In this document: positions 11,202 to 24,047 of the stretch, piece after piece
Position numbering within the stretch: the first letter of the stretch is position 1
Layout: each line of letters opens with the position of its first letter
NCBI GenBank assembly: GCA_036971615.1
Contig: JAYKKR010000041.1
Coordinates: forward strand, 124,001 to 188,000
DNA length: 64,000 nt
Direction: 5' to 3'
From: Amyloporia xantha
Taxonomy: Eukaryota; Basidiomycota; Agaricomycetes; Polyporales; Adustoporiaceae
Position numbers and translations under genes: made by a program
The notes under the pieces: model-generated
What the model saw: only the letters and a program-made list of their open reading frames with translations
The model's database searches: none
Told to the model about the DNA's origin: nothing

Positions 11202-14200
11202 GCGTGGGTAAGAGGCATAGTGGAAGGTCACTGTGGATGGGCGCCGTGACTGGCACTATGTATTATAAGTCGACGTTTCTAGCAATCTGTCTGTCTGGAG
11301 TTTCTTGAATGTTGTGCCGTGAGCGTCACTGCCTTATTTCTCATATTCCTTTGCTATGGCGTAAGTCGCTGCATCGCGCTTCGCATGGCAAGGTACATAT
11401 TAGTTCTATTTGTACACTGGAGGCCCAGGTGAGGTCAAATCTGCGTCTACAAGCCAGTCGATGAATACGCCTGGTTGTTGTCCCTGATGCTGCCTCTGTC
11501 GTGGTTGTCCCCAGGATTTATAGCTAATGCAATAGCAGTCGAGGAGAACGGATTCTCATTGTACAGTGCTACGGAAAGCTCGAGACGAGTACTTTGTCTT
11601 GACACTGGGTGAGAAGTAACCTGCAATGATCTTATTCTGTCTGACGGTGTCGATTTTGACCCACTTAGCTCATGCTGACCATGATACAGTTGATATTGGG
11701 GTACCACTTTGTCTAGAATCATCCTTGATCCATTCAATAGCTTCAGCGGGCTAGCCTCCTATGGCTATTTGAGCGTTGAATCGTTTGGCCGCCAATGAGC
11801 TTTCCTGTAGCTAGGTGTGCACACGTTCCTCAACTGTGGTTAGGCCGAGACCTTGAGATAATGAGTCCGGCTACGACAAGGGTCTTTGCCAGGTTCTTCC
11901 ATCGCTATTCAATGTCGTCTGTGGGCCCAGGTCACCTGTAGGTCTGCATTCTGCATCAGCTTCTGACCTTAGCATGCGACCATTAGAATGGCCTTAACCG
12001 GATTGTCAGATGGCGGGTCAAAGGATTCCTCGTATTCATGAGACCGTGCTGTGTGATGTTACATCCGTGCACCGCCCTCCGAAGGGTTCTCGGGCGTGGA
12101 GCCATCAGGCCGTCGGTGTTTGTTCGGGTCTCTCCTACAATGTTCGAGCCCCAGTGGTGTGGAAACAAAGTCTAATGTGTATTTCTCGCCCTCGTTCCAT
12201 TCGTGACCATCTAGGCACTAGAAGCCCCTTTCTGCGCATGTCATCGCCGCTCCCATTCAGTATTTAACATCGTACCGTATGGTCGGGAGCACCTAGACCT
12301 CCTGCCGGACCACTCAGGCATACGTCCAGGTAGCTCTCAACCAATTCTATGTCCATCCTTTTACGTGACATACACAATGACTTCCGCCCGCATGGGTCAT
12401 GTTATATCCGAATAGAAGCTCCAGGAACGTGGGTTGGCGTATGAGCATCCGAGGTCTCCTGAGTGACCACAGTGACCATCCTTGGTGAAGGCGCCACGTC
12501 TGGTATCCTATGCAGCGCATATATGGCTTTCTGGCGTGGGATCAGGGCTGAGGTGGGTCATCCGATGCATGTCTCACGCAATATTCTGATCCGGCTCTTC
12601 ACAGAATATCCAACTTGTCGGCTCGAAAATTGCGCCCGCAGGTTCTGTTGATGAATATACTCGCAGCTCTAGGTCCGATGTCGTCCTTCGTGGGCGCAAA
12701 TGACAACATTTTCGATGTGCGGGCTGCAGCAACCTTCCCAACAAGCCAGTTGCGAGTATGCTAGTCGAAACAGAGGATAGCTTGAGCTGTCCAATCAGGC
12801 ATTGTGCTTGACTGACGAAGGCGGAAAGATTCTACAGACTGCATAAAGGGCGTAGAGGCTTTTACCGGAACATTAGGAATCGCATATTCCACCTTAGTTC
12901 CGTCGACACAATTCAATGCAATAGGCACGTGTCAATATGAGTTGTCTCCGAGCATTTGTCAGAGGAATGCAAACGTGTCTCATGGCCATCTTCCCAAACG
13001 TGATAATTTCACCTTCCAGATGGAGGCATTGAAGCAACGTTGGTTATATGTGTTTGATAGATTCGTTTTGTTCAAGGTTTCTTCCCAATTGAAAGTCGTT
13101 GGCCTCGGCTGATATCCAGTATTAGTACCATCGGATTCGGCACCGAGGCCTTCGGGACTGCGCAGACATGTGGGGTTCGAGCCTCCTTCATGTTGTATAC
13201 TGCACTGACCTACTCATATACGACTAGGCAAGGTGCGTAGACTGGAAGGACTCTCAAATTATTATTCTGAGCCCTTATTCCAATGCCACGGAGAATGAAA
13301 GTGTCGATCGATCTTCATCATCAAGCGCGGTTTACATAATCCTCAACCATGCCAACTTGAATTTCATTGTTCAACGTTCAACGTTCAAACGTTCAACACT
13401 CATCGACATCACTAGCACCGTGACATACGTATACCGTAACTTGACTAGACAAGAGGAAGCACTTCGAACTCTCACATAATTCGCACCCATCCGACTCAAC
13501 TCATACCGTCATGATTTGAGGACGACCGACAGCATGGCTAGACGCCCGAGCAACACGTTCACCAGTAGTGTTAGTTGGTAATTTTCTGAGCACCAGTACA
13601 TGAAGCGCCTCGTTTTCCGAATCTTTGTGCTGGCCACATTTGTTCTAGTTGAACTGTATCTTCACCCGAATGCTTCCGCTTGTCTACGCGGTTATGTGGT
13701 CATCACCCCACCCCGCATGCTGAGCGGTGCTGATACGAGGGCGGTCATGTCCGCATTTAGGAGAGTCTGGAGCCGAAGATTTGTGCCCGTGCGTAGGAAG
13801 CAGTGGTTCCTCTATTTCAATGGACAATGACGTGCCTCAGCCTGGTATGTATCCCTTCTCGCTCCCCTCCCGAGTCGCTTATCTGTTTTTCCGTGCAGAT
13901 GGTATCGTATCACGATTTATGGACGCGTCACGGAGTAACATAGATTCACCATGGACTAAAAATGTATGCCCCGCGCCAGATGAACGGCCAAAGAATCAAA
14001 ACTTGCTGACACTTTAACTCTAGTCAAACGGAATAATCTCCGAAGTTAGCATAACATAATTGCCTCCAGATCATCCCAACTTGCACATGCCCGCTGGTGT
14101 TATACAACAGTTGGCAACCGTCTTCCGTGACGTCGGAGTCCTATACCAGCGGCGACGATGAGTTCTCCCTCGCACTTGTGTTACACCGGATGAGTAACAC

Positions 14201-15360
14201 CGGATGAACAATGGATCGATGAGTTTGGCGTATGGACCAGTATACATGTGTTATGGGTTAGTCTTAGCAAAGTGAGTCTCGCTCATGACAGTGTGGTGCG
14301 TTCGACTACCCTTCGTATATTCAATATGTTGTACTCGAGCTTAAGCTACTCCGCAGAACACTGCGGTTCAAGTTTACATCGTACCTTCGCCAACAACTTC
14401 CCGCTCTTCCTGCTCCACAGGGACCTTCTTGTTGTATCACAACCCTCAGACTGTAGTCCTCCGGTGGCACCATGGCCATGAAACACATTTACGTCGTAGT
14501 AGGATGAGTGAATAGGTATGGCGATTTATTTGATTGTACTGCGGCAGTAGTACAGCAGAAAACATGTTGAATCAAGGAACCGTAACAGCGCATTAACTTC
14601 CTTCTCAAGTATGTTTGACCAAGTAGCCAAATGTATTTCGTGCGTGCAGCCCCAGTTGGCTATCATTTGGGTTCCATATCTGACTATTGTGATTTGAAAC
14701 CCAGGTCATTGAATTAACTGCAAATGAGGATACTTATCACTCAAAAACCGTTGTTGATATATTCCGGGAGAGGGTCTGAGTATTGCTCAAACATTGAAGT
14801 ATTGTATAGGCTGTGAATATGTTTTTGCCCAGGAAGAGCATCGTCAAAATCACGTATTACCAGTTTGTACAATTGTTTCCCGCTGCTTGGTTTGGCAAGG
14901 ATATTACCCTGACTCACGACTGCGCAGGTACATCCTCATCCGTACTCGAAGCTCTGGGAATTGCGTGATCTGACTGTTCCTGGACAGAGCGCTGGTCCAT
15001 CTTCCATCGGTCATTTGATGTCCTAAAGAAACGAACAAATGGCTCTGCATGGTAGGATGAGACTTGTGATCATCCTCCAACAGATTCCGCCACCCCCAAA
15101 GACGCGTTGACCTTCTGGGTCTCTGACAAATGCACTGTGATGGTGTTTCTTCTCCGCTTTCGGCTTTCAATCTTCCATCATTACAGACCCTGTGCAACTC
15201 CCTCGTCTCATGAATGCCTAAGCGAGCTTAGCAGAATAGAAGGCATGTACCTCATAACCTTACCTTAGCACGTTTTCTTCTCAATTGCGCACGGGCGTAC
15301 TTGATCCCCGGGAATAGCAGGTACACGTTCGCAAGAACGACAACGGTGGGTCACGCAGAC
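11202..15360. other. Gene-poor region, no supported gene
   Basis: Only short open frames with no recognisable product. Some stretches look like old coding or repeat relics, but none could be assigned. A short GTTCAAC repeat lies at 13369-13398. Confidence 0.6.
13369..13398. repeat. Short imperfect tandem repeat of GTTCAAC
   Basis: Four near-identical GTTCAAC units in about 30 bp. Confidence 0.8.
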
Positions 15361-15372
15361 GCTCGCGACGAG

Positions 15373-15379
15373 TATATAA
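15373..15379 (+). promoter_or_regulatory. TATA box of the first GH12 gene
   Basis: TATATAA 64 bp before the start codon at 15437. Confidence 0.7.
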
Positions 15380-15436
15380 ACTCCCCAACCGTGCCGTTGA
15401 CCTCAGCGCAAACCATCTTGTAGCTCTAGTATCATC

Positions 15437-16623
15437 ATGCAGATCTTAGCGTCCCTCGCATTCGCAGCATTGGCTATCGGTGCCATCAAGGCGCAGACCA
15501 TCACTGGACCAGACGCCACCATCACTTCCGGCGAGTGGCAGCTGTCCCAGAACGAGTGGGGTGCAAGTTAGTTATACTCGCTGGTCTGTCATTCTCGTGC
15601 AGCACACTAATGTTGTTATTGCAGGCCACGGTGTCGGGTCCCAGAGCTCCACTCTAATCCGTGCTGAAGGAGACACCATCTCTTGGTCGACGTCTTATAC
15701 TTGGGCCAACAACCCGAACGACGTTAAGAGCTGTATGACACATATATTTCCGACCTCATAGCTTCAGCTGACCCTTCGTAACCCAGTCGCTAACGTCGAG
15801 AACCTATTGGCCAGGAATGTGCAGGTGTGTCAGAGTATTCACGCTCTACATAGATCATGCGTGAATTGACATGTCCCTAGTTGGCCGACATCACGTCCGC
15901 TCCTACCGAATACACGTGGGAGTATGAATCTCAGTCGCCTGGTCTCAGAGCCGATGTCATGTACGTTTTTACATGAATCGCGGAATAGCAGGCGCTGAAT
16001 GTCATGCAGCTACGACATTTGGACCGGTACTTCTCCTGGCTTGCCTGCTTCTCGCGCTTCTTCGTACGAGATGTGAGTTATCGTTGATCTTATACGTATA
16101 GACCGTCCCTAAGCCTCTGTGGTTCATAGCAAGATCTGGCTGTCTGAAGAAGGAGGGTATGTTTATCTAGCTTATGATTTACTGAAATCATAACATTCAG
16201 ACTTGAATTCTTTGCAGCGTCCATCCCGTCGGTTCCCAAGTCGCGTCGGGCATCTCTGTTGGCGGTTATAAGTGGAACATTTGGTCCGGAACAAACTCCC
16301 ACTGGCGCACGATCTCCTTTGTCAGCGCGGACGGGAATATCAATAATTTCCAGTCTGACTTGAAGGACTTCTTCAGTGCGTTTAATTTGTCACAAACTAT
16401 ACGCTCTCACGGTTTTGACGAATGGTGCTTCTGCGGTAGACTATGTCACGAAGAACCAAGGCGTCCCTTCCTCTCAGGTTAGCTGAAACGTCTCCTGTTC
16501 TGCTGAAGACGATTGACGCGGCATCCTTCACAGATTCTGCAAGCCATCCAATCTGGCACTGAGGCTTTCACCGGAACGGCCACGTTATTGATTGAGAACT
16601 TCGACGTCACTGTCAACAAGTGA
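15437..16623 (+). CDS. GH12 endoglucanase/xyloglucanase, copy 1, secreted
   Basis: Glycoside hydrolase family 12 enzymes cut beta-1,4-glucan or xyloglucan outside the cell. Nine exons: 15437-15566, 15625-15732, 15787-15824, 15881-15960, 16010-16072, 16130-16156, 16218-16375, 16440-16477 and 16534-16623. A signal peptide is visible (MQILASLAFAALAIGAIKA). The nucleophile Glu lies in YEIKIWL and the acid/base Glu in GTEAFTG, with family blocks SWSTSYTWAN, TWEYES..LRADV and SQVASGISVGGYKWNIW between. Copy 1 has lost the N-terminal cysteine pair found in copy 2 (ITSGEWQLSQNEWG here). It shares intron positions and phases with the gene at 19767, so the two arose by tandem duplication. The substrate, cellulose or xyloglucan, cannot be told by eye. 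Confidence 0.92.
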
Positions 16624-19600
16624 GAAGAGATTCGGCGGATCATGCATAGGCCCCATCGATTCGTGGGATTTGTAGGTGGTGCCCCGAGCTGTAACGTATC
16701 TCATAGGCCGATGTTCTCCAAGCCCCGTGCAATGAATAATGCGATTATGACAGTATGAGGAGTGTGCTGTGATCACTGACAACTGGTCGTTGCTCTGCGC
16801 GTTGCAGAATGCAGACCCATGACGTACTGTTGATCGGTATAGAAACTCACAAACAAAGACCTACATACATGATCAGAATGAATCCGAACACAAGTAATTC
16901 GATGCACTAGCGAGCTGAGAGTTCATGAGTCGATTGCATCTGGCAGTCCTGGCAGAAGACCCGACGGAGGAACATTCAAGTTGTATTCGTGTATGTTGTG
17001 ACAAGTGTATGACCATGAGGGCATTCAAATAAACATTAATTTGGACTATTCGGGCTGCTAGCAGTCGGCGCATCCAATAGCGTCCGTGGTGCATTTCCCC
17101 GCAGTATACGTACATATTGATCGAGTTCCAAGTGATCCGCCGGCAAATTGGGAGCGGTGGAGTCTATGGAGTGAGTTAGGCGCCCGTGGTTGAAATTCTC
17201 CTACTAGTACTATGTTCAGTGCTTTGACCCTTCCATCAACCTCTCCAGTTCATTTAGTCTCTGTTCACCTTCCTTTCGACAGCGGAATTGGCACGTTGCT
17301 TCGCGCCAGCTATGAGGAACATAGCAAAATCTTTCAAAGTCTTTTCTCCGCTATCTGCTCGGTTCACTATTCAACCGTCAAATCCAGTCTTGATGTCTCA
17401 CTGCATTCACCGTCCAAGTTGTATTTATCTCATCTCATTCTGACCAGGGTCTTATTTTCCTGCTCAGAAGTGCTTTTCATTAATCTTAACAGTCTACGGC
17501 GGCGTAACGGCGCGGTCGGACCCCGTAATTATGCTTAAACCCTTACCCAGTGCGTGTCCGTATCCTGGTTGTCTCCCCAGTGTTTTTCGTTGTCACTATG
17601 CATATTTCCTGTCGTTGATTCCGTAGGGACTGTCAAAATAATGTGCTGTACAGGATGTGGCATCGGCCCCGAGATTTTCCCATGCTGTGAGACTCGTAGA
17701 ATGCTTGCCATGCTGCAAGCCTTCTAATGAAATCTGCAGACTCGAAGCTTGTCTGTTCGATGATCATTCATGCTGCTCCACCATCTGCGAATGAGTGGGT
17801 GCAAATGAAGCATACCGTGTCTGTCATCCCGTGTCTGTTCTGTGACATGGAATGCTGGGGGAGAGCATACTAGCAAAGTTCAGCTTCACCGGCTTGCGCC
17901 CATTACCTCATCCCCTAGTGCACGTTCCTCGAATGCACACCGCTTCTCCATAAATTTGGTCCTTGTGGTGGCGAGAAGTTTACCCTCTTAATACTTTGAG
18001 CATTAGATATTGGATGCTAGCTTGAAGACCGTCGAACGTGCCTATGCCGCTGTTTCTACGTGGCAACATTGCTGCTGGGAGATATTGGGGGAAGAACGAG
18101 CGTAGTGTATCGACACGTCGAGCAGCCTGGTCCACCTCGGTCCTCTATTTGAATCTTTCAGTGTGCCGAATCCCATGTCTGAAAGAATGCATTATACATA
18201 TATCGATGGTTGTCTTTCGAAATTTCTCATTCCAGATAATATAGGCTCTAGCACGATGTCCAAAGTCAGAACCAGAGTATTAGTCACTATATCTGATCGT
18301 CTTGTCACGCGCGACCGGGTGTTCGGTGGGTTGTCCCGTGAACTCGAGACAACTCATCGACGTTGTTCCTGAAATTGGTTGCAATCTGCTTGGTGCACTG
18401 TTTCCGTTCAGTCATGAACACCAGCAGACCTCTGGCAATGCCAACTCCTTCCAAGCCCCGTATCAGTCCGTTTAGCCTGTGAACCGCCACCAATGCTTAC
18501 TCAGATCCCGTTTTCTCGGCGCTTGTGATTGGGAAATGCCTTCATCTCTCGATCTTGTAATGGATCACCTTATTCTTAGACCTGTTGTGAGACTGACAGC
18601 GCTCTTCGGGCGCCATTTCAGAGCACCCTCCAGCCTTTCATCGCGGCATCTGAAGCACGAACGAGGGTCATTCCGTCAGGTGTGCAGCGACCGACACTTC
18701 TGGATGCGAAAAGTCTGGAACGTGCCAATACATTACAATGTTGATTACACAGCGGCGGCTGTATCACGATGGCAATGATACCGTATGCGGAGTTCAAGCA
18801 GACGTCTTCGAATGGGGACCGTTCTGGTTAAGGCATCCTCCAGACGGTCTACTTTGAGGCGCTGAATAGCGATCCATGGGGATGGAGGCTCATGCTGGTT
18901 TCTTACCCATCGGACCCAAATGTGTACATCTGCCCTCTGAACTGCCTGAGAGAATTTACGGTCGGCTTAGTATGGGGAGCGCACCGATGTGGCTGTGCTG
19001 GCAGTCTGTTTTATTTTGCGCTCTATGGAGGTGTTCACCGGAGAGGGATCAATAATACGTCATCAGTTTCCCTTGGTACACATCCCAAACCGCTCGTATG
19101 TGGCAAGGACGAGCTCGAGGTGAGCACATTCGATGCTGGTATGACATCCCGGTTGAATGAAATCTGTATTCATAAGCTGACAAGCTGACATCGCTACACT
19201 GTCCAGCACTTTTTCGTTGTAGCTTGACGGTTCTTACGCGACCATCTTCTAGGGTGCTTCCCCATTTATGGCTGCACGAATTACTCGACGCTGTCTGGAC
19301 TAATCTGCTGATAGAGGCTATGCTACGATTACGGGCGCGACTGCTGTGGTTCTCAGCACTGAGCAACTTGTCTCCTCCGAGGGTCCTCCCATTATAGCCA
19401 ATGAACGGATATTACTCGGCTTTACTCTCCTTGTTCTCCGGGAACTTGGGTACAACACAAATCTTTGTTTTCGACACTCCCGATGGATCGAGTGTGCGCA
19501 CGAACGTGGTCATCAGACTTCGTGTGCCTTACGCCTTCTCATGCTCAATTCGACCGAGGCCGCATTGCGAAAATATCAGCATCATTGTATGTATTTTCAG

Positions 19601-19690
19601 GACATATTCTCAACTTTGTGTCAAGTCCGAATTCGCCGAATTCCCTCCGCTGGGTCAGAGGGACTGTCTCTTCCATTCCGTAGCAGGGTG
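16624..19690. other. Spacer between the two GH12 genes, no gene supported
   Basis: About 3 kb with only short unrelated open frames. Confidence 0.6.
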
Positions 19691-19699
19691 CGCCGCGGG

Positions 19700-19706
19700 T
19701 ATATAA
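19700..19706 (+). promoter_or_regulatory. TATA box of the second GH12 gene
   Basis: TATATAA 67 bp before the start codon at 19767, nearly the same spacing as in copy 1. Confidence 0.7.
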
Positions 19707-19766
19707 GACGCGGTCTCTCTACCGTCAACCTCAGTGCATTGCAAGCAGTGCAGTATTCTGACTACC

Positions 19767-20954
19767 ATGCAGCTCTTGAAATCTTTTGTTACGATCGCCT
19801 GCGCTGCCGGTGCTCTTGCAGCGACGACTCTTACCGGCCAGTACTCTTGTGCTACGTCCGGAGACTATGAGTTGTGCAATGACCAATGGGGATCTGGTAT
19901 GTAGCCGACTGATTATTCCTTGAAACACGTACTCACATGAATATCATGACAGCGAATGGAGTAGGGTCGCAGAACTCCACGTTGGTCAGCACCAGCGGTG
20001 ACAGTATCTCCTGGACTACCACGTACACTTGGGCGAACAATGAGAACGATGTCAAGGCCTGTAAGACGCCTCTGATCCTCTACTTTATGATGACTGACTG
20101 GGCCGTATTCAAAGTCGCCAACGTTGAGCAGACTACTGCTCAAGGAATCACGGTCAGTTGAATGCTTGTAGCAGTTAATGATCACCGCTGATGGTTTGCA
20201 ACAGCTGTCCGATATTACGTCTGCTCCCACCAGCTGGACCTGGGAGTACGAGTCTTCGTCGTCAGGTCTCAGAGCAGATGTTGCGTGAGTGCATGGTCTA
20301 TAGTACCTGATGATAGTGCAGTCTGCTCATTTCAAGATAGCTACGATATCTGGTTCGGAACTGCCGCCGGAGACCCGGGCTCGAGTACTTCGACCTACGA
20401 AATGTAAGGTTCAGCCATGTACAGTGTCAGTATACTCCCAAAACAAATACTAACGATCAATCTATCGCAGCATGATCTGGTTGTCCGGAGAAGGAGGGTG
20501 AGCGCTTTGTCTCGTGATTGAATTCTCGAACCGAGCGGTCTTGTTTGTAGCATTCAGCCTGTAGGTTCTCAGGCTGATTCCGATGTCACGGTCGCTGGAT
20601 ACTCCTGGGACATCTGGTCTGGGGAAAACACCAACTGGGAGACAATCTCCTTCGTCACTACAAGTGGAAACATCAACGACTTCAGCGTGGACTTGAACGA
20701 CTTCTTCAGTACGCTCCGCTTACCTAGCACTCTCGGTGGCTACTGATCTGTCCTCGTACGTGCAGCTTACCTCTATGACAATGAGGGTGTGTCCTCGTCG
20801 CTGGTGCGTTGCTTTCTGCATGTCACATATCTCTCGAAAGCTCACTAGATGAATGTCTTGCCAGATTCTGCAAGCCATACAAGCAGGAACAGAAGCGTTT
20901 ACTGGAACGGCCACCCTCGACGTCGAGAGCTTCAGCGTCACCGTCAACACGTAA
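19767..20954 (+). CDS. GH12 endoglucanase/xyloglucanase, copy 2, secreted
   Basis: Nine exons: 19767-19896, 19953-20060, 20115-20152, 20205-20284, 20341-20403, 20471-20497, 20551-20708, 20766-20803 and 20865-20954. Every exon has the same length as its counterpart in copy 1. A signal peptide (MQLLKSFVTIACAAGALA) precedes the mature enzyme. Catalytic glutamates lie in YEIMIWL and GTEAFTG. The N-terminus keeps two cysteines (YSCATSG and LCNDQWG) that probably pair as in other GH12 enzymes; copy 1 lacks both. YEIMIWL here is the usual family motif, whereas copy 1 has YEIKIWL, so copy 2 looks closer to the family norm. The TATA box at 19700 is at nearly the same distance as in copy 1, which suggests the promoter was duplicated too. 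Confidence 0.93.
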
Positions 20955-22012
20955 GGCGCTTCTTCAATCATTCCTAGGCCTCATCGGTGGAATGACGCGG
21001 AGGCGGTGTCCTAAGCCTGATCGTGTCTGAAATTCATGTTGTACATAGCCTTTGGGGTGATTATTCAATGCTTGCTTCGCAAACGGGCTAGACCGACGTC
21101 CCCACGATGGATCTGAGTATCTCAAGTGTCTCTATCTGCGTATATTTTATATGCCACTTAGCTTACTGCGCCAAGACTCTCCGGCCCAATTTTGCCTACT
21201 CAGAAACAAAGCGCTTCAGTGCGGAATCGGATCATGATCTACGCGACGCGTCTCTTGGCACGTGACCGTTCATGACGGGCAGACTTATACTGGCCTGCAC
21301 CCATGTAATGCATGCATTCGATGCTGCTACGTAATGAGTCTTCGTGTCAAACAAGCCATATTTTTCTTTTTTTTTCTCAAATTGTCCTGTTGCGAAGAAC
21401 CTAATGAAACTAATCTCAACGGAACTATTGGTTGGACTCTCCTCGCCGGCAACGCTCCCTTAGGCACGACGCATTTGTTGGAATCAAAAGCCTAGTCTTG
21501 CTGCTGAAATATGGGGTGAGTGATATAATCCCAGGTTGAACTGATGAGAGTTGCCGAGGTTCGCTTCATACTACTAGTATATCCGCGTCGCTCGAGAGTC
21601 GAAACGCAAGGAAAACGTAACATCGCACCAATGGGGTACCGCCTCCGAGAAATTGCGCGCAGTCCGGGCATGTAACGGCGACAAGGGTGAAAGATACTGC
21701 ACTCCGAGCATACCCCGAGTGTTCACCTTTGTGCGTATTGACTGACCCGTGGTCTTCTGGAAGTTGCTGTACGCGACACCGATGATCTCGGGCTCAAGAT
21801 TAATGTTGAAGGGAAGTTACACCGAGGGCGGCGTGCCCGCGTATAGGCAATAATAGGCGCTTCGTTCACACCCGGATTCACACTAAGTGGTCTCAGTCGT
21901 CGTGTTTCGCAATTTCCTGTATGCTGGTGGAGCCGTGCTCCGACAAGAAGCGGGCGAACTGCGCGGCTTGCAGAGGCAGTTTCACCTGAGTGGAAGGGGG
22001 CGCCCGTTGCGG
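20955..22012. other. Intergenic region, nothing recognised
   Basis: Contains a T-rich run near 21361-21377. No supported gene. Confidence 0.6.
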
Positions 22013-22019
22013 TATATAA
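22013..22019 (+). promoter_or_regulatory. TATA box of SDR gene 1
   Basis: TATATAA 60 bp before the start codon at 22073. Confidence 0.65.
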
Positions 22020-22072
22020 TACAGTAAGGTCGCGACCTCTATCTGTCATCTACACAACACACTACATCACAA

Positions 22073-23130
22073 ATGGCACGGACGTTCTACCTCATAACAG
22101 GTGCCAGCCGCGGAATCGGACTTGCGCTGGTGCAAGAACTGGTGCGAACAGATATGTCCTTTTTCATTACCAACACACTGATGCGAATCATAATACTTCC
22201 CGGACAGCTGAAGAACCCAGAAAACATTGTGATCGCCGCCGCGAGGAATCCGAGCGGCTCTCGCGGGCTGCAAGAGTTGAGAGCGCAATATTCGACGGAG
22301 CGGTTCGCAGCAATCACGCTGGATATTCTCCAGGCTGAGAGTGTGCGCAAGGCAGTGGAGGACGCGACTGCGCTGCTGCCGCAAGGACTTGACTGTCTCA
22401 TCAACAACGCGGGAGTCAGCCTCCAGCCGCTGGCTGGCATTGAGGACGGGTGCGTATGCGTACGGCTCCGAGTGCACCAGTAGCTCACTGCTATGCCTTG
22501 TTCCTTGTTTGCATGCACGTCCTTGGACACACTAGCGACCTCAACATGCTCGAAGAGGAACTGCAGGTGAACGCGATTGCGCCCGTCCGCGTCGTCCGTG
22601 CCTTCTTGCCACTCATCCGGGCGAGAGGACCGGGAGCGGGCCAGCGCGTGGTATTCTTCACGTCGAACCTCGCGTCGCTTCAGCTCGCGCCCGGGTTCAG
22701 CCTGCTGAGCACTACGTACTCCATGAGCAAGGCTGCGGTGAACATGTACGTCCTTGGCCGCTATTTGCGCGATTGTTATATATTGGCGGATGTAGCTGAC
22801 TAAATACACGAATCGCGCAGGCTGGCGCGTCGGTGGGGCGTCGCTCTCCGTCCGGAGGGCATCACAGTTGTCCTCGTCCATCCTGGTGAGCGGCCGCACT
22901 GCAGGATTCACGCCACGGGGCGAGTGCTTACGCAGGGCTACTAATGGGCAGGCTGGGCGGCCACGGATATGGGGAACCAGATCGACGAGTTGGTCGAGCG
23001 CACGGCGCCTTGGATCAAGAAGATCACCCCTGCGGAGTCGGCGGTGGGGTGCGTGAAGGTGATCAAGGAGGCTAAGCTTGAGGAGGAAGTCAGGTTTTAC
23101 TGTTTCGACGGTACGGAGCTTCCCTGGTGA
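22073..23130 (+). CDS. Short-chain dehydrogenase/reductase, paralogue 1
   Basis: An NAD(P)-dependent oxidoreductase of the classical SDR fold; the substrate is unknown. Five exons: 22073-22141, 22208-22449, 22536-22745, 22821-22885 and 22952-23130. The cofactor motif TGASRGIG is near residue 9, followed by NNAG, a catalytic-site YSMSK and the HPGW block after it. The protein ends in FYCFDGTELPW. The gene at 61341 (minus strand) is a paralogue with the same five-exon plan and very similar blocks (NPENIVIAAARNPSGS here, DPENVVIATARNPSGS there). A 359-residue open frame on the opposite strand spans exons and introns alike and is taken as a by-product of high GC. A TATA box lies 60 bp upstream, and the gene ends about 500 bp before the CACTA-like element. 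Confidence 0.92.
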
Positions 23131-23632
23131 AGAGGATTGGCCTCGGTCAGCGGCGGTCTGGCTCATTCTACTTGGGCTGCGGTGACAATATACTATTTAT
23201 GAGTGAACTTGTCAGCTCTAAATGGCGCGATGAATGCCAATTTACGCAGTGTGAGCGGTTACCGGTTAACTAGTATTGTTCGAGGTTCAGACATTCGAAC
23301 CTCTGGACGCAATGCTACACGTTCATTCCTGTTCACTTTACGATCGAGATAAAGAGAAAATATCTGATATTTACATGAACTGCTGATAGGTGAATATTTG
23401 AATAACGACGTGCGAGAATACACAGTGTCCGGATATGTCCTCTAGAAAGACTTCTGCATATAGCAACTATCCTTCCTGATTCGTTCGAGATTTTCTTTGC
23501 TGTCGTAGACACTACTTATCGTTTTACGTATTCCCATGCCATGTCCTGTTGATCGACTTTCTGCACCGTATATAAACGACACCGTCCAGGATTCCACGCT
23601 TAGAGGGCAAGCGTGTAATAATCACTGCGGAA
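23131..23632 (+). promoter_or_regulatory. Intergenic region with a putative APH promoter stranded by transposon insertion
   Basis: About 23455-23580 holds blocks TATAGCAACTATCCTTCC, TGTTGATCGACTTTCTGCA and a TATA box (GTATATAAAC near 23569). Related blocks in the same order lie at 48355-48475. Joining 23632 directly to 47052 would put this TATA about 120 bp before the APH start codon, so this is probably the original promoter of that gene (inference). Confidence 0.45.
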
Positions 23633-23644
23633 CCCCTAAATTAG
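23633..23644 (+). repeat. Left terminal inverted repeat of the CACTA-like element
   Basis: CACTGCGGAACC, preceded by AAT. Confidence 0.85.
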
Positions 23645-24047
23645 CGGTGTCCGAAGAGCCTGATAACAACCGGCCTCTTCCGGATTCTGCTCCTGTTTGC
23701 CACCATCTCCGCACGTCGAAGAGTGAGCGCAGCTGCTCCTCCGGTGGTCCAGCTCGTCAGCAAATGCTCTGCCTAGGCGTAACTTAGCGAAATCCTAAGA
23801 CTCTGGTACTCTGCCTCTTCGGGCCAGATTGTCGTTGTCTTTGTCTTCTAGGATCGCGGCTCTTCGTATATGGGCTATTTCACGAAGAGCTCGTCTCTTG
23901 CCTCTTAGGCCTTCGGTTTCCAGGTCTTCTCACCTAGCTATGATACTAAGATCATAAGTGACTTTGCCGACATCTTGGATAGCTCATTTACGCCCAACGG
24001 TTGCGTACGGTAGGCGCTCTGCGTTTAGTATCGTATAATCTGCATTA

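Noticed and set aside
22087..23166. 359-residue open frame antisense to SDR gene 1
   Set aside because: It runs across both exons and introns of a clear gene on the other strand and has no family features; high GC explains it.
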